Below are positions 41,433-50,491 of a stretch of 64,000 nucleotides of DNA, in pieces. A program made the translations under genes and the position numbers. The notes under the pieces are model-generated. The model saw nothing but the letters and a program-made list of their open reading frames with translations, was not told the origin of the DNA and did no database searches. This DNA is from Phycisphaerales bacterium (lineage in GTDB: Bacteria > Planctomycetota > Phycisphaerae > Tepidisphaerales > Tepidisphaeraceae), in NCBI GenBank assembly GCA_020853095.1, contig JADYZN010000039.1, positions 1-64,000 on the forward strand, read 5' to 3'. Every line of letters begins with the position of its first letter. The stretch's first letter is position 1.

Positions 41433-42161
41433 TCAGGCGTTGGCGTACATCATGTTGCGCATCGCGATCCAATAGGTCTGAAACAAATAACCGGCGAACA
41501 GGATGATCTGGCCGCAAAGCACGTAAAGATAGACCGAACCGCTGTCCGCACCCAAATGGCCGTGATACAGCAGCCATTGATACCCCAGCACGGTCGTCGC
41601 CGCCACCAGGCCGGGGACCAGATAATGGATGGCGTGAAAATCCATGCCGCGCTGAACGACGCCCAATGGAAGTCTCAGGCCGCGATAGGTCGCCTCCCAT
41701 GTCGTCAATCGGGACGCCAATGACGTGACGCCGATCAGAAATCCATCGCATAAAACCACCAGCAGCACCCAGGAGATCGCCAGTGGAAACCGCGTGCCGG
41801 TCAGTTTCAAAAACCAGTCCAGATGAAACGCGGCGGCCGTCGCGAAAAGGATCGAGGCGACCAGGAGATAAATCCGTCCGAACAACCGGCCGCGCGGAGA
41901 ATCCAGCCTCGTGGCCAACGTCCGATAAAATCGCGATGGACGAAACAATACCGCCGCCGAAGTGCGGATAAATCGCCCCAGGTCGGCGGGCGATCGGGCT
42001 TGTTCCCAAGCACACGGGCCGCGCCAATGGGGCAAACTGTCGGCCACCGGCCGGCCGCATTCGGGGCATCGGCCCTCCTGGGGCAATCCGGTGAGGTTAT
42101 AACCGCAAAATTCGCACAATAAGGCGGTGTTGTCGGGGATATTGGCGGCCGCGCGGGTCAT
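41433..42161 (-). CDS. Zinc-ribbon and membrane protein (YIP1-like)
   Basis: 242 residues from the ATG at 42161. The N-terminus has two CxxC pairs ('CEFCGYNLTGL' and 'GRCPECGRPV', residues 16-40) forming a zinc ribbon, followed by four or five membrane helices ('IYLLVASILFATAAAFHLDW', 'AISWVLLVVLCDGFLIGVTS', 'HAIHYLVPGLVAATTVLGYQ', 'YVLCGQIILFAGYLFQTYWI'). Such zinc-ribbon-plus-TM proteins are common in planctomycetes with unknown role. It is divergent from the lipoprotein at 42186 with only 24 bases between the two starts. Confidence 0.65.
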   Translation of the reverse strand: MTRAAANIPDNTALLCEFCGYNLTGLPQEGRCPECGRPVADSLPHWRGPCAWEQARSPADLGRFIRTSAAVLFRPSRFYRTLATRLDSPRGRLFGRIYLLVASILFATAAAFHLDWFLKLTGTRFPLAISWVLLVVLCDGFLIGVTSLASRLTTWEATYRGLRLPLGVVQRGMDFHAIHYLVPGLVAATTVLGYQWLLYHGHLGADSGSVYLYVLCGQIILFAGYLFQTYWIAMRNMMYANA

Positions 42162-42185
42162 CGCAATATGGTATACTTGTCGAAG

Positions 42186-42797
42186 ATGAACAACGATATG
42201 GGGATATTCATCCGAGGTCTGGTCTGCATGGCCGGCCTGCTGCTGGCGATCGGGTGCGAGCGCAAGCCCGTGCCGGCGAATGGGCCGCCATCGACGCCGA
42301 CAACCGGTCCGACGACCGAGGTTGTTTCCGATGCATCGACCCAGCCTTCGACCGAGCCGACGGCGTCGTTGATGATGATCGACCAGCGGATCGTCTCGTT
42401 TCCGCCGGCGAAGCTGCGCGTGCAACAAAAGCGCGACGGCGATCCGGTCGTGGCGGTGCTGTTCAGCGACGACCCCAAAAACGCCATCGACGACAATTAC
42501 ACCGGAAACAGTTATTACCTTGAGATGACGCTGGATGTCGCCAATCCAACCGAGGTGGGGCAGGCGATCTGGATGTACAAGTCGCCCACCAGCGCGCGGA
42601 CGAATTCAACCAACGGGATTTTTCTCGATGGAACTCGCATCCAGCTTCAACCGCTGGAAGTGCGGGTTGAATTTGAACCGCGCGGCAAACAGATCGGCGT
42701 GATGTTGCAGGGGCATTTCCTGCAATTTGACGGCAACGATCCCAACATCGGCCGGATGGTGCGGGTGTCGGCCGACCTGACGGCAAAAATGCGATAG
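42186..42797 (+). CDS. Predicted lipoprotein
   Basis: 203 residues from the ATG at 42186. The signal sequence 'IFIRGLVCMAGLLLAIGC' contains the lipobox with Cys about residue 19. A Pro/Thr-rich linker follows (TTGPTTEVV, STQPSTEPT), then a beta-rich domain: 'PPAKLRVQQKRDGDPVVAVL', 'NSYYLEMTLDVANPTEVGQA' and 'RVEFEPRGKQIGVMLQGHFL'. No family is recognised. The gene is followed by the convergent flavin reductase. Confidence 0.7.
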   Translation: MNNDMGIFIRGLVCMAGLLLAIGCERKPVPANGPPSTPTTGPTTEVVSDASTQPSTEPTASLMMIDQRIVSFPPAKLRVQQKRDGDPVVAVLFSDDPKNAIDDNYTGNSYYLEMTLDVANPTEVGQAIWMYKSPTSARTNSTNGIFLDGTRIQLQPLEVRVEFEPRGKQIGVMLQGHFLQFDGNDPNIGRMVRVSADLTAKMR

Positions 42798-42828
42798 GAT
42801 GCGGGTGTTCATCCCGCCATTGTCCGGA

Positions 42829-44100
42829 TCAACCCAGCAGTTGTTTCAGATCAAAGTGCGGATCCTTGATCGATTCCTCGTTGCCGTTGATGGGCAGACG
42901 ACGGCGGACCAGTTCCTGCAACAGCTCATCCTCGCCACCATGAGCGATGGCGGCGACCTGCGCGATGCGACCGTCGGCCGCGACGCCGATCTCGACAAAA
43001 TCCGGTGATTCGACGTTGGGGGCGCCGCGCAACAACCTGCGATCCACGGCGCGCGATTCGCCCCAGACCGAAATCGACAACGTGAACACGTCGCTGAAAA
43101 AGTATCCCGTGCCGTCGTAGGTGTCGTTTTTTCCGGCCATGTTTCGTCCGGCGAGCCGGCCGGTGGTGATGGCGTTGTCCCAGTGGTCCATCGTGCGATG
43201 TTTGCCGAAGCGCGGATCGAAGATCGCCGAGCAGTCTCCGGCCGCGAAAATGCCCGGAACGTTGGTCTGTGCATGTTCATCGACCAGGATCGCGTTTTCG
43301 GCCCGCACCGCCGTGCCGCGAAGCAGGTCGCGGTTGATTCGCAACCCCACCGCCGCGACGACCAGGTCGCATTCCAGCGCCGGCCCATGGGGCAGCGCCA
43401 CCCGTTGCACGCGGCCATCGCCTTCCAGCGCGCTGGGGCGGTTGCCCGACACCAACTGAACGCCGTGTTGTTCCAGATATCGGGATAAAAACTGCGAAGT
43501 CGATTCTCCCGCGAAACGATTCCAGAGCCGATGGCCATGCACCAGATGCACCGACAGTCCGCGCTGGGTCAGCGTGGCGGCCAGCTCGACGCCCAGGAAC
43601 CCGCCGCCGATGACCACCGCGCGGCCCCGCCCGCGTTCGTGGCGTTGGCCTTCGCGCAGGGCCTTGTCCACCGCAAAGCTCAATCGCTGGGTGTCATCCA
43701 CCGTGCGCAGATAAAAGACGTTGGGCAGTTCCGCGCCGGGGATGGTCAGATGTTGCGCCGATCCGCCGGTGGCGATCAACAGGCGGTCAAACGAGACCTC
43801 CTGCCCATCGTCCAGCGTCGCGGCACGTCGTTCGGTGTCCAGTTGTGACACGCGCCGGCCGGTGCGCAGTTCCACCTTGTGTTCGTCAAACCAGGGGAGC
43901 GGGAGCGTGAACAATTCCTCCCGGCGTTTTTCACCGCGTAGAAATTCCTTGCTCAATGGAGGACGGTGATAGGGCCGGATCGACTCCTGCGCCACCAGCA
44001 GCATGGAGCCGGCCGAATCCAATTCACGAATCGCCTCGGCGGCCGAACTGCTGGCCAGCCCGCCGCCCACCAGAAGATATTTGACGTGTTGTTTGTTCAT
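42829..44100 (-). CDS. NAD(P)/FAD-dependent ferredoxin (rubredoxin) reductase-like protein
   Basis: 423 residues. The FAD-binding Rossmann motif 'YLLVGGGLASSSAAEAIR' (residues 8-25) is followed by 'RPYHRPPLSKEFLRG', 'FDRLLIATGGSAQHLTIPG', the NAD motif 'GRAVVIGGGFLGVELAATLT' and 'GIFAAGDCSAIFDPRFGKHR'. The C-terminal domain ('YFFSDVFTLSISVWGE') is as in ferredoxin/rubredoxin reductases of class I (AlkT, ArcA4-like). It transfers electrons from NAD(P)H to a small iron-sulfur protein. The partner is not adjacent; candidates include the polyferredoxin at 29591. Its stop is 31 bases from the convergent lipoprotein gene. Confidence 0.9.
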   Translation of the reverse strand: MNKQHVKYLLVGGGLASSSAAEAIRELDSAGSMLLVAQESIRPYHRPPLSKEFLRGEKRREELFTLPLPWFDEHKVELRTGRRVSQLDTERRAATLDDGQEVSFDRLLIATGGSAQHLTIPGAELPNVFYLRTVDDTQRLSFAVDKALREGQRHERGRGRAVVIGGGFLGVELAATLTQRGLSVHLVHGHRLWNRFAGESTSQFLSRYLEQHGVQLVSGNRPSALEGDGRVQRVALPHGPALECDLVVAAVGLRINRDLLRGTAVRAENAILVDEHAQTNVPGIFAAGDCSAIFDPRFGKHRTMDHWDNAITTGRLAGRNMAGKNDTYDGTGYFFSDVFTLSISVWGESRAVDRRLLRGAPNVESPDFVEIGVAADGRIAQVAAIAHGGEDELLQELVRRRLPINGNEESIKDPHFDLKQLLG

Positions 44101-44211
44101 ATCATTTATATCGCCATTGAATCATAGGCGCTTCAAACCCTTCAGGAGATGGAAAAGCAATTATTGGACCAACATTCGTTCCAATTTCGGCGTACCGCTA
44201 AACTACGCCCC

Positions 44212-45810
44212 ATGCGTCGGACGGTTGCGGAGCATGATTTCGTAAAATATTCGCGTGTTGTGGTGTTCGCGGCGCTGGCCACGGGGTTGGCGTTGCGCTG
44301 GTGGAAATTGGGTTTTCAAAGCCTCTGGTTCGACGAGGGATACACCGCGTGGATCTCATCGCTGCCGGCGGCACAAATCCCACAGGTGTTGCGCAACGAC
44401 GTGGGCGCGCCGTTGTATTACCTGTTGATGCACGTCTGGGGATGGATCGCAGGCGACTCCGAATGGGGGATGCGGTCGTTTTCGGCGGCCTGTTCATCCG
44501 TGGCGTTGCTGGTTTTTGTCGATCTTGCCCGCCGGGTTTTGCAACGCCCGTGGGCGGTGGCGATGGCCGTCGGGTTGTTCGCCTTGTCGGCGATGCAAGT
44601 TCAACATGCCCAGGAAGCTCGATATTACGGGCTGATTTCGCTGTTGTCGGTGGTGGCATTGGAGTGCATCGCGATCAGCACGACCAATCGCCGGCCGCTG
44701 GCATTGATCGGCCTGGTTTTGAGCCTGACAGCGGCGTTGTACACACACAACGTCATGCTGTTGTATTGGGCGGGATTGAACGGGGCGTGGGTTTTCTGGC
44801 CCGGCCGGCCGGCAAAAGAACGAATCGTCGAGATTCTGCTGGTTAATCTGGCCGTGGCGCTGCTGTATGCGCCATGGATTTCGAGCCTGATGGACCAGTT
44901 GCATTGGGCGCACAACCGGTTCTGGCAATCGTCGCCCACATTGTTGGATGGATGGCATGCCCTGGCGGTGTTGCTGGGGATCAAACCCTATTTTTTGGCA
45001 GGAATAGTAGGGAATGTTCCGTTTGGCGACGCCGACAATCTGAGCCGATTGGCCATCTTGTTGCTGCTGGGCGGGTTGATCATCGGCCTGTGGTGCAGGC
45101 ATCTTCGCGGGGTTTGGTTGTCGCTGGTTTTGGCGGGGCTGTTGCCGGTGGCGGCCGGGTTCGTGCAAAGTCATTTAAGGCAGCCGATCTTCATGGATCG
45201 TATTTTCATCGCATCCTGCGCCCCGTTGGCGCTGCTGATGGCTTTGCCGATGGCACAAGGACGACTGCCAAGGCACTTTGCGACGCCAAGTGCTTTGCTG
45301 GTTGTGTTGGCGGGATTGTCGTCGATTCTATTTTTGTCTCGACATGAAAAAGAAAACTGGCGCGAGGCATACGACATTTTGTCGCACGGTCAGGCCGCTC
45401 CGCGACTGATTGTGTTTGTGGCCAATGAGGGCCAACTGCCGTTTGATTATTATCAAAAGCAAAGCGGAACGGTTTTATCCGCGGATGAAACGGGATTGCC
45501 GGATGGGTTTTTTGACATCGATCCGCCGCAGACGGTTCGGCGGGTGTTGGATGAGGGGGATTTGTCGCGATTGATGAAGGCGATGGATCAGGGGCAATAT
45601 CGCCAGATCGACCTGGTGCGTTCGCACGACTGGTTTGCCGATCCGGAAAATCGGGCCATCGGGGCGTTGCACCTTCGCTGGCGATGGATCGGGGGGGAGA
45701 TTTTGCGCGATATTCGGATCGACCGGTATGTGCCGGCCGAATCGGCGGGGTCGTCGGGGATTATCGCAGACCCATCGCTCCAACCGCCAGCAGCAGCGCC
45801 GCCGCGATGA
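44212..45810 (+). CDS. GT-C fold glycosyltransferase (family 39/83-like)
   Basis: 532 residues from the ATG at 44212 (an ATG at 44149 is directly abutted by AGGAG, so spacing disfavours it). The 'SLWFDEGYTAWI' loop near residue 40, with the acidic Asp-Glu pair, is the signature of the first extracytoplasmic loop in ArnT/PMT-type GT-C enzymes. About ten membrane helices follow ('LRLVVFAALATGLALRWW'-like at the start). The C-terminal 130 residues are soluble. It transfers a sugar from a polyprenyl-phosphate donor to lipid or protein. Its 3' end overlaps a small opposite-strand gene by 50 bases. Confidence 0.85.
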   Translation: MRRTVAEHDFVKYSRVVVFAALATGLALRWWKLGFQSLWFDEGYTAWISSLPAAQIPQVLRNDVGAPLYYLLMHVWGWIAGDSEWGMRSFSAACSSVALLVFVDLARRVLQRPWAVAMAVGLFALSAMQVQHAQEARYYGLISLLSVVALECIAISTTNRRPLALIGLVLSLTAALYTHNVMLLYWAGLNGAWVFWPGRPAKERIVEILLVNLAVALLYAPWISSLMDQLHWAHNRFWQSSPTLLDGWHALAVLLGIKPYFLAGIVGNVPFGDADNLSRLAILLLLGGLIIGLWCRHLRGVWLSLVLAGLLPVAAGFVQSHLRQPIFMDRIFIASCAPLALLMALPMAQGRLPRHFATPSALLVVLAGLSSILFLSRHEKENWREAYDILSHGQAAPRLIVFVANEGQLPFDYYQKQSGTVLSADETGLPDGFFDIDPPQTVRRVLDEGDLSRLMKAMDQGQYRQIDLVRSHDWFADPENRAIGALHLRWRWIGGEILRDIRIDRYVPAESAGSSGIIADPSLQPPAAAPPR

Positions 45811-45862
45811 AGACCCCCACTTCGGCCACCTGCGAGAAAATCCGAACGGAGCGGGAAAGCAT
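45761..45862 (-). CDS. Small single-span membrane protein (33 aa)
   Basis: A 33-residue ORF with a strong Shine-Dalgarno: GGAGG lies 7 bases before the ATG (CCGGAGGATGCAAAATG). The product has a short polar N-terminus ('MLSRSVRIFSQVAEVG'), one helix ('VFIAAALLLAVGAMG') and ends LR. The TAA (45761) lies 50 bases inside the 3' end of the glycosyltransferase gene on the other strand. No function is known; the excellent ribosome-binding site argues that it is real. Confidence 0.55.
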   Translation of the reverse strand: MLSRSVRIFSQVAEVGVFIAAALLLAVGAMGLR

Positions 45863-46117
45863 TTTGCATCCTCCGGTATAACCGTGATCCTCACCGGTCG
45901 CCGCAACAACGGCGATCGGCCTGTCCTTCCCAGCATCGACGAAGCGAGTCATATCTCTATGCGGATTTTCCAATACATCACGGCGATTCGGAAATATTTT
46001 TCCCGTTGACGCCAATTTGTATGGAATATGCCACCCTGCCGGTTTGACGGGGGTGGTTATGGGACGTACGTCATGCGCGGGGGAAAAGTTTATGGGACGT
46101 GAAAAAAATTTTTCAGG

Positions 46118-47281
46118 TTATTTGCCACCGAAGACCAGAAGCACCACGTCGATGATAAACAGCAGCACGATCATCACTTCCAGCAGGAGCATCCAGCGGT
46201 TGGTCTGGTCGTGGCGGAGAATCTGGTACAGGTCATCGAGCGTTTTGAGTTTTTCGTCGATGGTGTGATGCCAGTCGGAAAGATGAAACCGTTGCGAGAG
46301 TCCCTGGTAGATGCGAGCCAGATGCCAGTCGCCAAAGAACTTTGTGATGTTGGACAGCTCATCGCTCAGGCGGGCGAAGTCGACGCGGATTTCACGCAGC
46401 TCGCGTTGAACCCGGTTGTTCTGCAGGCCGCGCAGCCGGCCGCCTCCCAAGTCGCGATAGGAACGGTCCACCGCGGTGTCCAGGATGCGGTCGTAGGCTT
46501 CCAGTTCGGCCAGTTGGAGATTGGCCAGCTCCATGATGTGCAGCACTTCGTCGAAATATCGCGGCTCATCGACGATCAATGCCGCATCCCAGTCCACCAC
46601 GACCAGGTCCTGTTCGTAATAGCTGTAATATTTTGAGGTCGATTCATCGGCCTCCTGATCGGACAACTGGCGGGGTCGGGTTTCCTCGGTCAACAGGGCC
46701 GCCACCGACTGGCGATGGTCCACGAGCCATTGCTCGGCGCTGATCGGTTCGCCACCGGTCCCCAGCATGGGCGAACGAACGCAGAAGACCGTGTACGCCT
46801 CATCATCGGCCAACTGCTGCACCGGCCGGATGAACTGCGGTTGCATCTCGCGGCGGACATCCTCGGCCAGTTGACGAACCTCATCGTATAAAAACGAACC
46901 ATCGTTGAATCGCAGGTCGTGATATGGAACCAGGTCTTCCAGCCGGTCCACCTCAAACGGCACGCGCACGGTGATGCTGATCGCACCGACCGGCAGGAGT
47001 TTGATCGTCCGCTGCAACCGCAGGGGGCCGCGCGGGCCGATCCGTTCCAGAGGGGGCAATCGCACCATGTCCGGACGATAGAAGAAAAGCTGGCGGGGGC
47101 TGCGTTTGGAGGCATCGACCACGAATTGAGCCACCGGCTGGCCGAGCAGTTCCCGCAGAGGCCGCTGGGTCATTTCGTAGGCGACATCAAAGGCATAAAT
47201 GTAGACAACCTCACCCTGATACCGCATCGTTCGAGGAGTGGCGGTTGAAGCGGCGGCCCGGATGGGAACGGCTTGAGTCAT
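46118..47281 (-). CDS. RMD1/DUF155-like membrane protein
   Basis: 387 residues. The N-terminal two thirds are soluble ('VYIYAFDVAYEMTQRPLREL', 'EQDLVVVDWDAALIVDEPRY'), the middle is rich in coiled coil ('YRDLGGGRLRGLQNNRVQRE'), and the end is a single anchor helix ('MLLLEVMIVLLFIIDVVLLV'). This order matches the RMD1/RMND1 (DUF155) family, whose eukaryotic members support mitochondrial translation; the role in bacteria is unknown. It lies between the small membrane gene and the YfgM-like gene. Confidence 0.6.
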   Translation of the reverse strand: MTQAVPIRAAASTATPRTMRYQGEVVYIYAFDVAYEMTQRPLRELLGQPVAQFVVDASKRSPRQLFFYRPDMVRLPPLERIGPRGPLRLQRTIKLLPVGAISITVRVPFEVDRLEDLVPYHDLRFNDGSFLYDEVRQLAEDVRREMQPQFIRPVQQLADDEAYTVFCVRSPMLGTGGEPISAEQWLVDHRQSVAALLTEETRPRQLSDQEADESTSKYYSYYEQDLVVVDWDAALIVDEPRYFDEVLHIMELANLQLAELEAYDRILDTAVDRSYRDLGGGRLRGLQNNRVQRELREIRVDFARLSDELSNITKFFGDWHLARIYQGLSQRFHLSDWHHTIDEKLKTLDDLYQILRHDQTNRWMLLLEVMIVLLFIIDVVLLVFGGK

Positions 47282-47384
47282 CCATAGTATTGTATGCGAT
47301 AAATCAGAGCGGGGAGGCGCCCAAATGGAAATAATGTAAGGTCATTATTGACAACGACTTACAAGATGTGTCGGCGTGTCTGTC

Positions 47385-48164
47385 CTATGGCTGGGTGGTG
47401 GGTGGGGCGGCCTGTTCGGTGGTGGGTTGGGTGGTGTCCGGTTGGGTGGAGGGTTTGGCCAGCAGGATGGGATTTTGCAAACGGGCGAGGATGGTCAGGC
47501 GGACGCTGGCCTGTGTTTTCAGGGCGGTGGGGGTGTCGGGGTTGTTGGCGATGGTGTCGTAGAGGGTGCGGGCGGTGGTCCAGTCTTTTTTGTTTTCGGC
47601 GATGGCGGCCAGTCCGAATCGGGCGGCGATGGCGGAAATTCGTTCTTCGCCATAGTGGCTGAGGACCTGCTGGTATGATTTTTCGGCCAGGTCCAGCGCC
47701 TTGGCCGGCTCGGGTTCGAGGTTTAGCGAGGGGCGGGTGGTGGCGGCGGGTACGGGGGGAAGGGTCGCCACCAGCCAGTTCAGATCACCCTGTGCCACCA
47801 GCGCGGCGGCCATGACTTGCGAATCGCCGGTCTGGCCGAGGGCGATGCTCAGGCCGTTGCGAGCTTCTTCGGTCAATTGCTGGCGGATGCGGGCCAGGAC
47901 ATCCCCTTCGGGGGTCAGATATTGAAACGTATTGAATGAGCGTAATTCGGACAGGGCGTATTGGGCGCTGGCAAGGCCTTCGTGGGCCGCCTGCACGGCC
48001 GCCTTTTTGGCGTGGATGCGGTTGAAGATGATGACCACCACCAGTACCACCAGCACGACGCCCAGGAGGATGCGCGTGCCATATCGGCGGGCCAGGTCGG
48101 GCAGATGCTCCAGCCCGCGGGCCATATCGTTGGATTTCAGCTCGTGCCGCCGCTCGGATTTCAT
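47385..48164 (-). CDS. YfgM-like TPR membrane protein
   Basis: 259 residues from the ATG at 48164. One membrane helix near residues 29-49 ('GTRILLGVVLVVLVVVIIF') precedes 'RIHAKKAAVQAAHEGLASAQ' and TPR-like helices ('KALDLAEKSYQQVLSHYGEE', 'RFGLAAIAENKKDWTTARTL'). The architecture (N-terminal anchor, exposed TPR domain) is that of YfgM/TPR_21 proteins that work with secretion or chaperones. The C-terminus is a long TTQP-type tail. An in-frame start at 48320 is less likely as it would overlap the rluD start. Divergent from that gene. Confidence 0.7.
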   Translation of the reverse strand: MKSERRHELKSNDMARGLEHLPDLARRYGTRILLGVVLVVLVVVIIFNRIHAKKAAVQAAHEGLASAQYALSELRSFNTFQYLTPEGDVLARIRQQLTEEARNGLSIALGQTGDSQVMAAALVAQGDLNWLVATLPPVPAATTRPSLNLEPEPAKALDLAEKSYQQVLSHYGEERISAIAARFGLAAIAENKKDWTTARTLYDTIANNPDTPTALKTQASVRLTILARLQNPILLAKPSTQPDTTQPTTEQAAPPTTQP

Positions 48165-48226
48165 AAGATCGGGATCGTAATGGGGGGTTTCATGCAAAGC
48201 AATCTCAGGGCGTATAAGATAATCGC

Positions 48227-49300
48227 GTGAATGAGGATGAATCGACATTGAATGATCAGGCCGATTTGCCGGTTGAGGAGGGCGAATCGGATGTGGAGCA
48301 TTTTCACTGGCGGGTCTCAAAGAACCTGACCCGTCGGATCGACCAGTACCTGGTGGATCGGGTGGGGTATTTGTCGCGGGCGGGGGTGCAGCGGCTGATT
48401 GATGAGGGGATGGTCAAGGTCAACGGGCGGGTAGTCAAGGCCAGTTATCACCCCAAGGATGGGGATGAGGTGGAGATGGTCGCCCCGCCCGAGCCGGTGG
48501 CGCAGATCGTCCCCGAACCGATTCCGCTGGAGATTATTTATGAAGATGAGCATTTTCTGGCCATCAACAAGCAGGCGGATCTGATTGTCCACCCGGCCCG
48601 CGGCAAATGGACCGGCACGCTGGTCAACGGGCTGGTCCATTACGGCAAAAAATGGTCCACCATCAACGGCGACTGGAGGCCTGGGATTTTGCACCGGCTG
48701 GATCGAAATACCACCGGCGTGATGCTGGTCGCCAAATCCGATGAAGCCCACTGGAGGCTGGCCAGGCAGTTTGAGAACCGCACGATTCAAAAAACCTATC
48801 TCGCGGTGGTGCATGGGGTTATGGAGCTGAAATCGGATGTGATCGACATGCCGATCGGGAAGGACAGGTATATCCGCGAAAAACAGGCGGTGCGAAAGGT
48901 TGAAAACGGCGGCCGGCCGGCGGTGACGCGGTATGAGATCATGGAGCAGTATGATTCGCCCCAGGCGGCGAAACTGGGAGAATCCCCGTTTGCCACGGAT
49001 CGCCGGTTGCCGGCCCCGCCGGCCCGGTATGCGCTGGTCAAATTATCACCTAAAACCGGTCGTACGCATCAGTTACGAGTTCATTTGTCTCATCTGGGAT
49101 ACCCCATCGTGGCCGATACGATGTACGGCGGGCGGTTTTTTGAGTTTGGCGATTACCGGCTGGAACGTCAGGCGTTGCATGCGTATGAGATCACGTTTGT
49201 GCATCCGGGGACGCTGGAGACGATGACGTTGCAGGCGCCGTTGCCGGCGGATTTGACGAGGCTGTTGGAGATTTTACGCAATCCGGTAACAATTAAATGA
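48227..49300 (+). CDS. rluD: RluD-like 23S rRNA pseudouridine synthase
   Basis: 357 residues from a GTG at 48227. The S4 RNA-binding domain is near residues 35-75 ('RIDQYLVDRVGYLSRAGVQR'). The catalytic motif 'GILHRLDRNTTGVMLVAKSD' has the nucleophilic Asp at about 159, and 'KLSPKTGRTHQLRVHLSHLG' with 'YPIVADTMYGG' completes the RsuA/RluA fold. It makes pseudouridine in the large rRNA helix 69 region; RluC/RluA-type substrates cannot be excluded. An insert between residues 230 and 265 is longer than in E. coli. A -10-like TATAAGAT (48212-48219) suggests a short leader. Confidence 0.9.
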   Translation: MNEDESTLNDQADLPVEEGESDVEHFHWRVSKNLTRRIDQYLVDRVGYLSRAGVQRLIDEGMVKVNGRVVKASYHPKDGDEVEMVAPPEPVAQIVPEPIPLEIIYEDEHFLAINKQADLIVHPARGKWTGTLVNGLVHYGKKWSTINGDWRPGILHRLDRNTTGVMLVAKSDEAHWRLARQFENRTIQKTYLAVVHGVMELKSDVIDMPIGKDRYIREKQAVRKVENGGRPAVTRYEIMEQYDSPQAAKLGESPFATDRRLPAPPARYALVKLSPKTGRTHQLRVHLSHLGYPIVADTMYGGRFFEFGDYRLERQALHAYEITFVHPGTLETMTLQAPLPADLTRLLEILRNPVTIK

Positions 49301-49315
49301 AAAATAGCCTATAAT
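49286..49315 (+). promoter_or_regulatory. Candidate promoter of tatA
   Basis: A perfect -10 hexamer TATAAT (49310-49315) is preceded by GTAACA (49286-49291) with an 18-base spacer, matching TTGACA at four of six positions. It lies 42 bases before the tatA ATG and after the rluD stop (49300). A housekeeping sigma-70 promoter is plausible. Confidence 0.45.
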
Positions 49316-49357
49316 GAGTGGTGAGGCGGCGATGTTCCGTCAGATGAGAGGTTTATC

Positions 49358-49681
49358 ATGACACTGTTGGCGTTGGGTTGGCCGGGGCCGTTTGAACTGT
49401 TGATTCTGGCGGGGCTGGGGTTGTTGATATTCGGCAAGCGCCTGCCGGAGGTGGGGCGCAGCATCGGCAAGACGATCGTGGAATTCAAAAAGGGGATGAA
49501 AGAGGTTGAGAACGAGGTTTACGAGAACGACGAGGAGCAGGCGTCGGCCAACGCACCGCGCAAGACCATCGGCCAGACGGCGCGTTTCGATCCGTACACC
49601 GGCAAGCCGTTGCCGCGAACATCGGAGACGGTGGAGAGCAAGGCGGGATCGGGTCAAAATGAGTCCGGCCAGTCGAGTTGA
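49358..49681 (+). CDS. tatA: Sec-independent protein translocase TatA-like
   Basis: 107 residues with the TatA/E pattern: a hydrophobic N-terminal helix and hinge 'PFELLILAGLGLLIFGKRLP' followed by the amphipathic helix 'EVGRSIGKTIVEFKKGMKEV', then a charged tail. TatA forms the pore of the twin-arginine pathway exporting folded proteins. GAGAGG lies 7 bases before the ATG. The usual F-G-x-x-[KR] is present. tatB and tatC are not in this window. The tail of about 60 residues is longer than in many TatA. Confidence 0.9.
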   Translation: MTLLALGWPGPFELLILAGLGLLIFGKRLPEVGRSIGKTIVEFKKGMKEVENEVYENDEEQASANAPRKTIGQTARFDPYTGKPLPRTSETVESKAGSGQNESGQSS

Positions 49682-49729
49682 AGGCGGTGCGATAAGAATC
49701 GTTTAGGAGATTTTGGATCGAGTTGTGCC

Positions 49730-50452
49730 ATGATCGGGCGATGGACGGGGATGATCGTGATCGCGGCGGGGCTGGCGATGGCGAGCTATTGCCAGGGGGC
49801 ATCGTCAGGCGGACGCGGGGGGTTGAACATCACATTACCGGAATTGCGGTTTGATCAGACGCCGATGGGGGAGGTGTATGATTTTCTGCGGGATGTGGCG
49901 GGGATCAATCTGCACGTCAACTGGCGGGCGCTGGAAGAAGCGGGCGTGAGCCGTGATCTGCCGGTCAACATCCATCTGAGCGGCGTGTCGGTGCGGAAAT
50001 TACTGGATTTGCTGCTGGTTGAATCGGGGGTGGCCGATCGGTTGACGTGGTACGTGGACGATGGCGTGGTGGAGGTGACGACCCGCCAAGTGGCCGATCG
50101 TAGGATGATCGTGCGGGTTTATCCGGTTGACGACCTGGTGATGGAGATACCCGATTTTGTCGGGCCGAACCTGGAATTGTCCAACGCCACGGCCGGCGGC
50201 AGCCGAAGCGGCGGGGGTGGAAGCGGGTCGAGCGGCAGTTTGTTGCACGAGAGTTCCGACAACGACGATCGCGATCAACCCCGAACCAAATCCGAGCGTG
50301 TGCAGGCGCTGATCGACCTGATCACGCAAACCATCCAGCCGGACATCTGGCGCATCAACGGCGGCACGGCCACCATCGCATATCTCCATGGCTGCCTGAT
50401 CATCAACGCCCCCCGGTCCATCCACGAAGCGATTGGCGGGCTGGTGGAATAG
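49730..50452 (+). CDS. Exported secretin/STN-like domain protein
   Basis: 240 residues with a signal peptide (residues 1-23, 'LAMASYCQGASS'). 'ITLPELRFDQTPMGEVYDFL', 'RDVAGINLHVNWRALEEAGV', then 'NIHLSGVSVRKLLDLLLVES' and 'LTWYVDDGVVEVTT' match the STN/secretin N-terminal domain pattern of planctomycete proteins. A glycine/serine-rich linker splits it from a C-terminal half ('QALIDLITQTIQPDIWRING', 'YLHGCLIINAPRSIHEAIGG') that resembles a second secretin-type subdomain. It may be a periplasmic binding part of a secretion system; the channel is absent. Confidence 0.65.
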   Translation: MIGRWTGMIVIAAGLAMASYCQGASSGGRGGLNITLPELRFDQTPMGEVYDFLRDVAGINLHVNWRALEEAGVSRDLPVNIHLSGVSVRKLLDLLLVESGVADRLTWYVDDGVVEVTTRQVADRRMIVRVYPVDDLVMEIPDFVGPNLELSNATAGGSRSGGGGSGSSGSLLHESSDNDDRDQPRTKSERVQALIDLITQTIQPDIWRINGGTATIAYLHGCLIINAPRSIHEAIGGLVE

Positions 50453-50491
50453 GAATCGTCGGCCGGCATGGATGGGATGTGGGGGCGTGGT

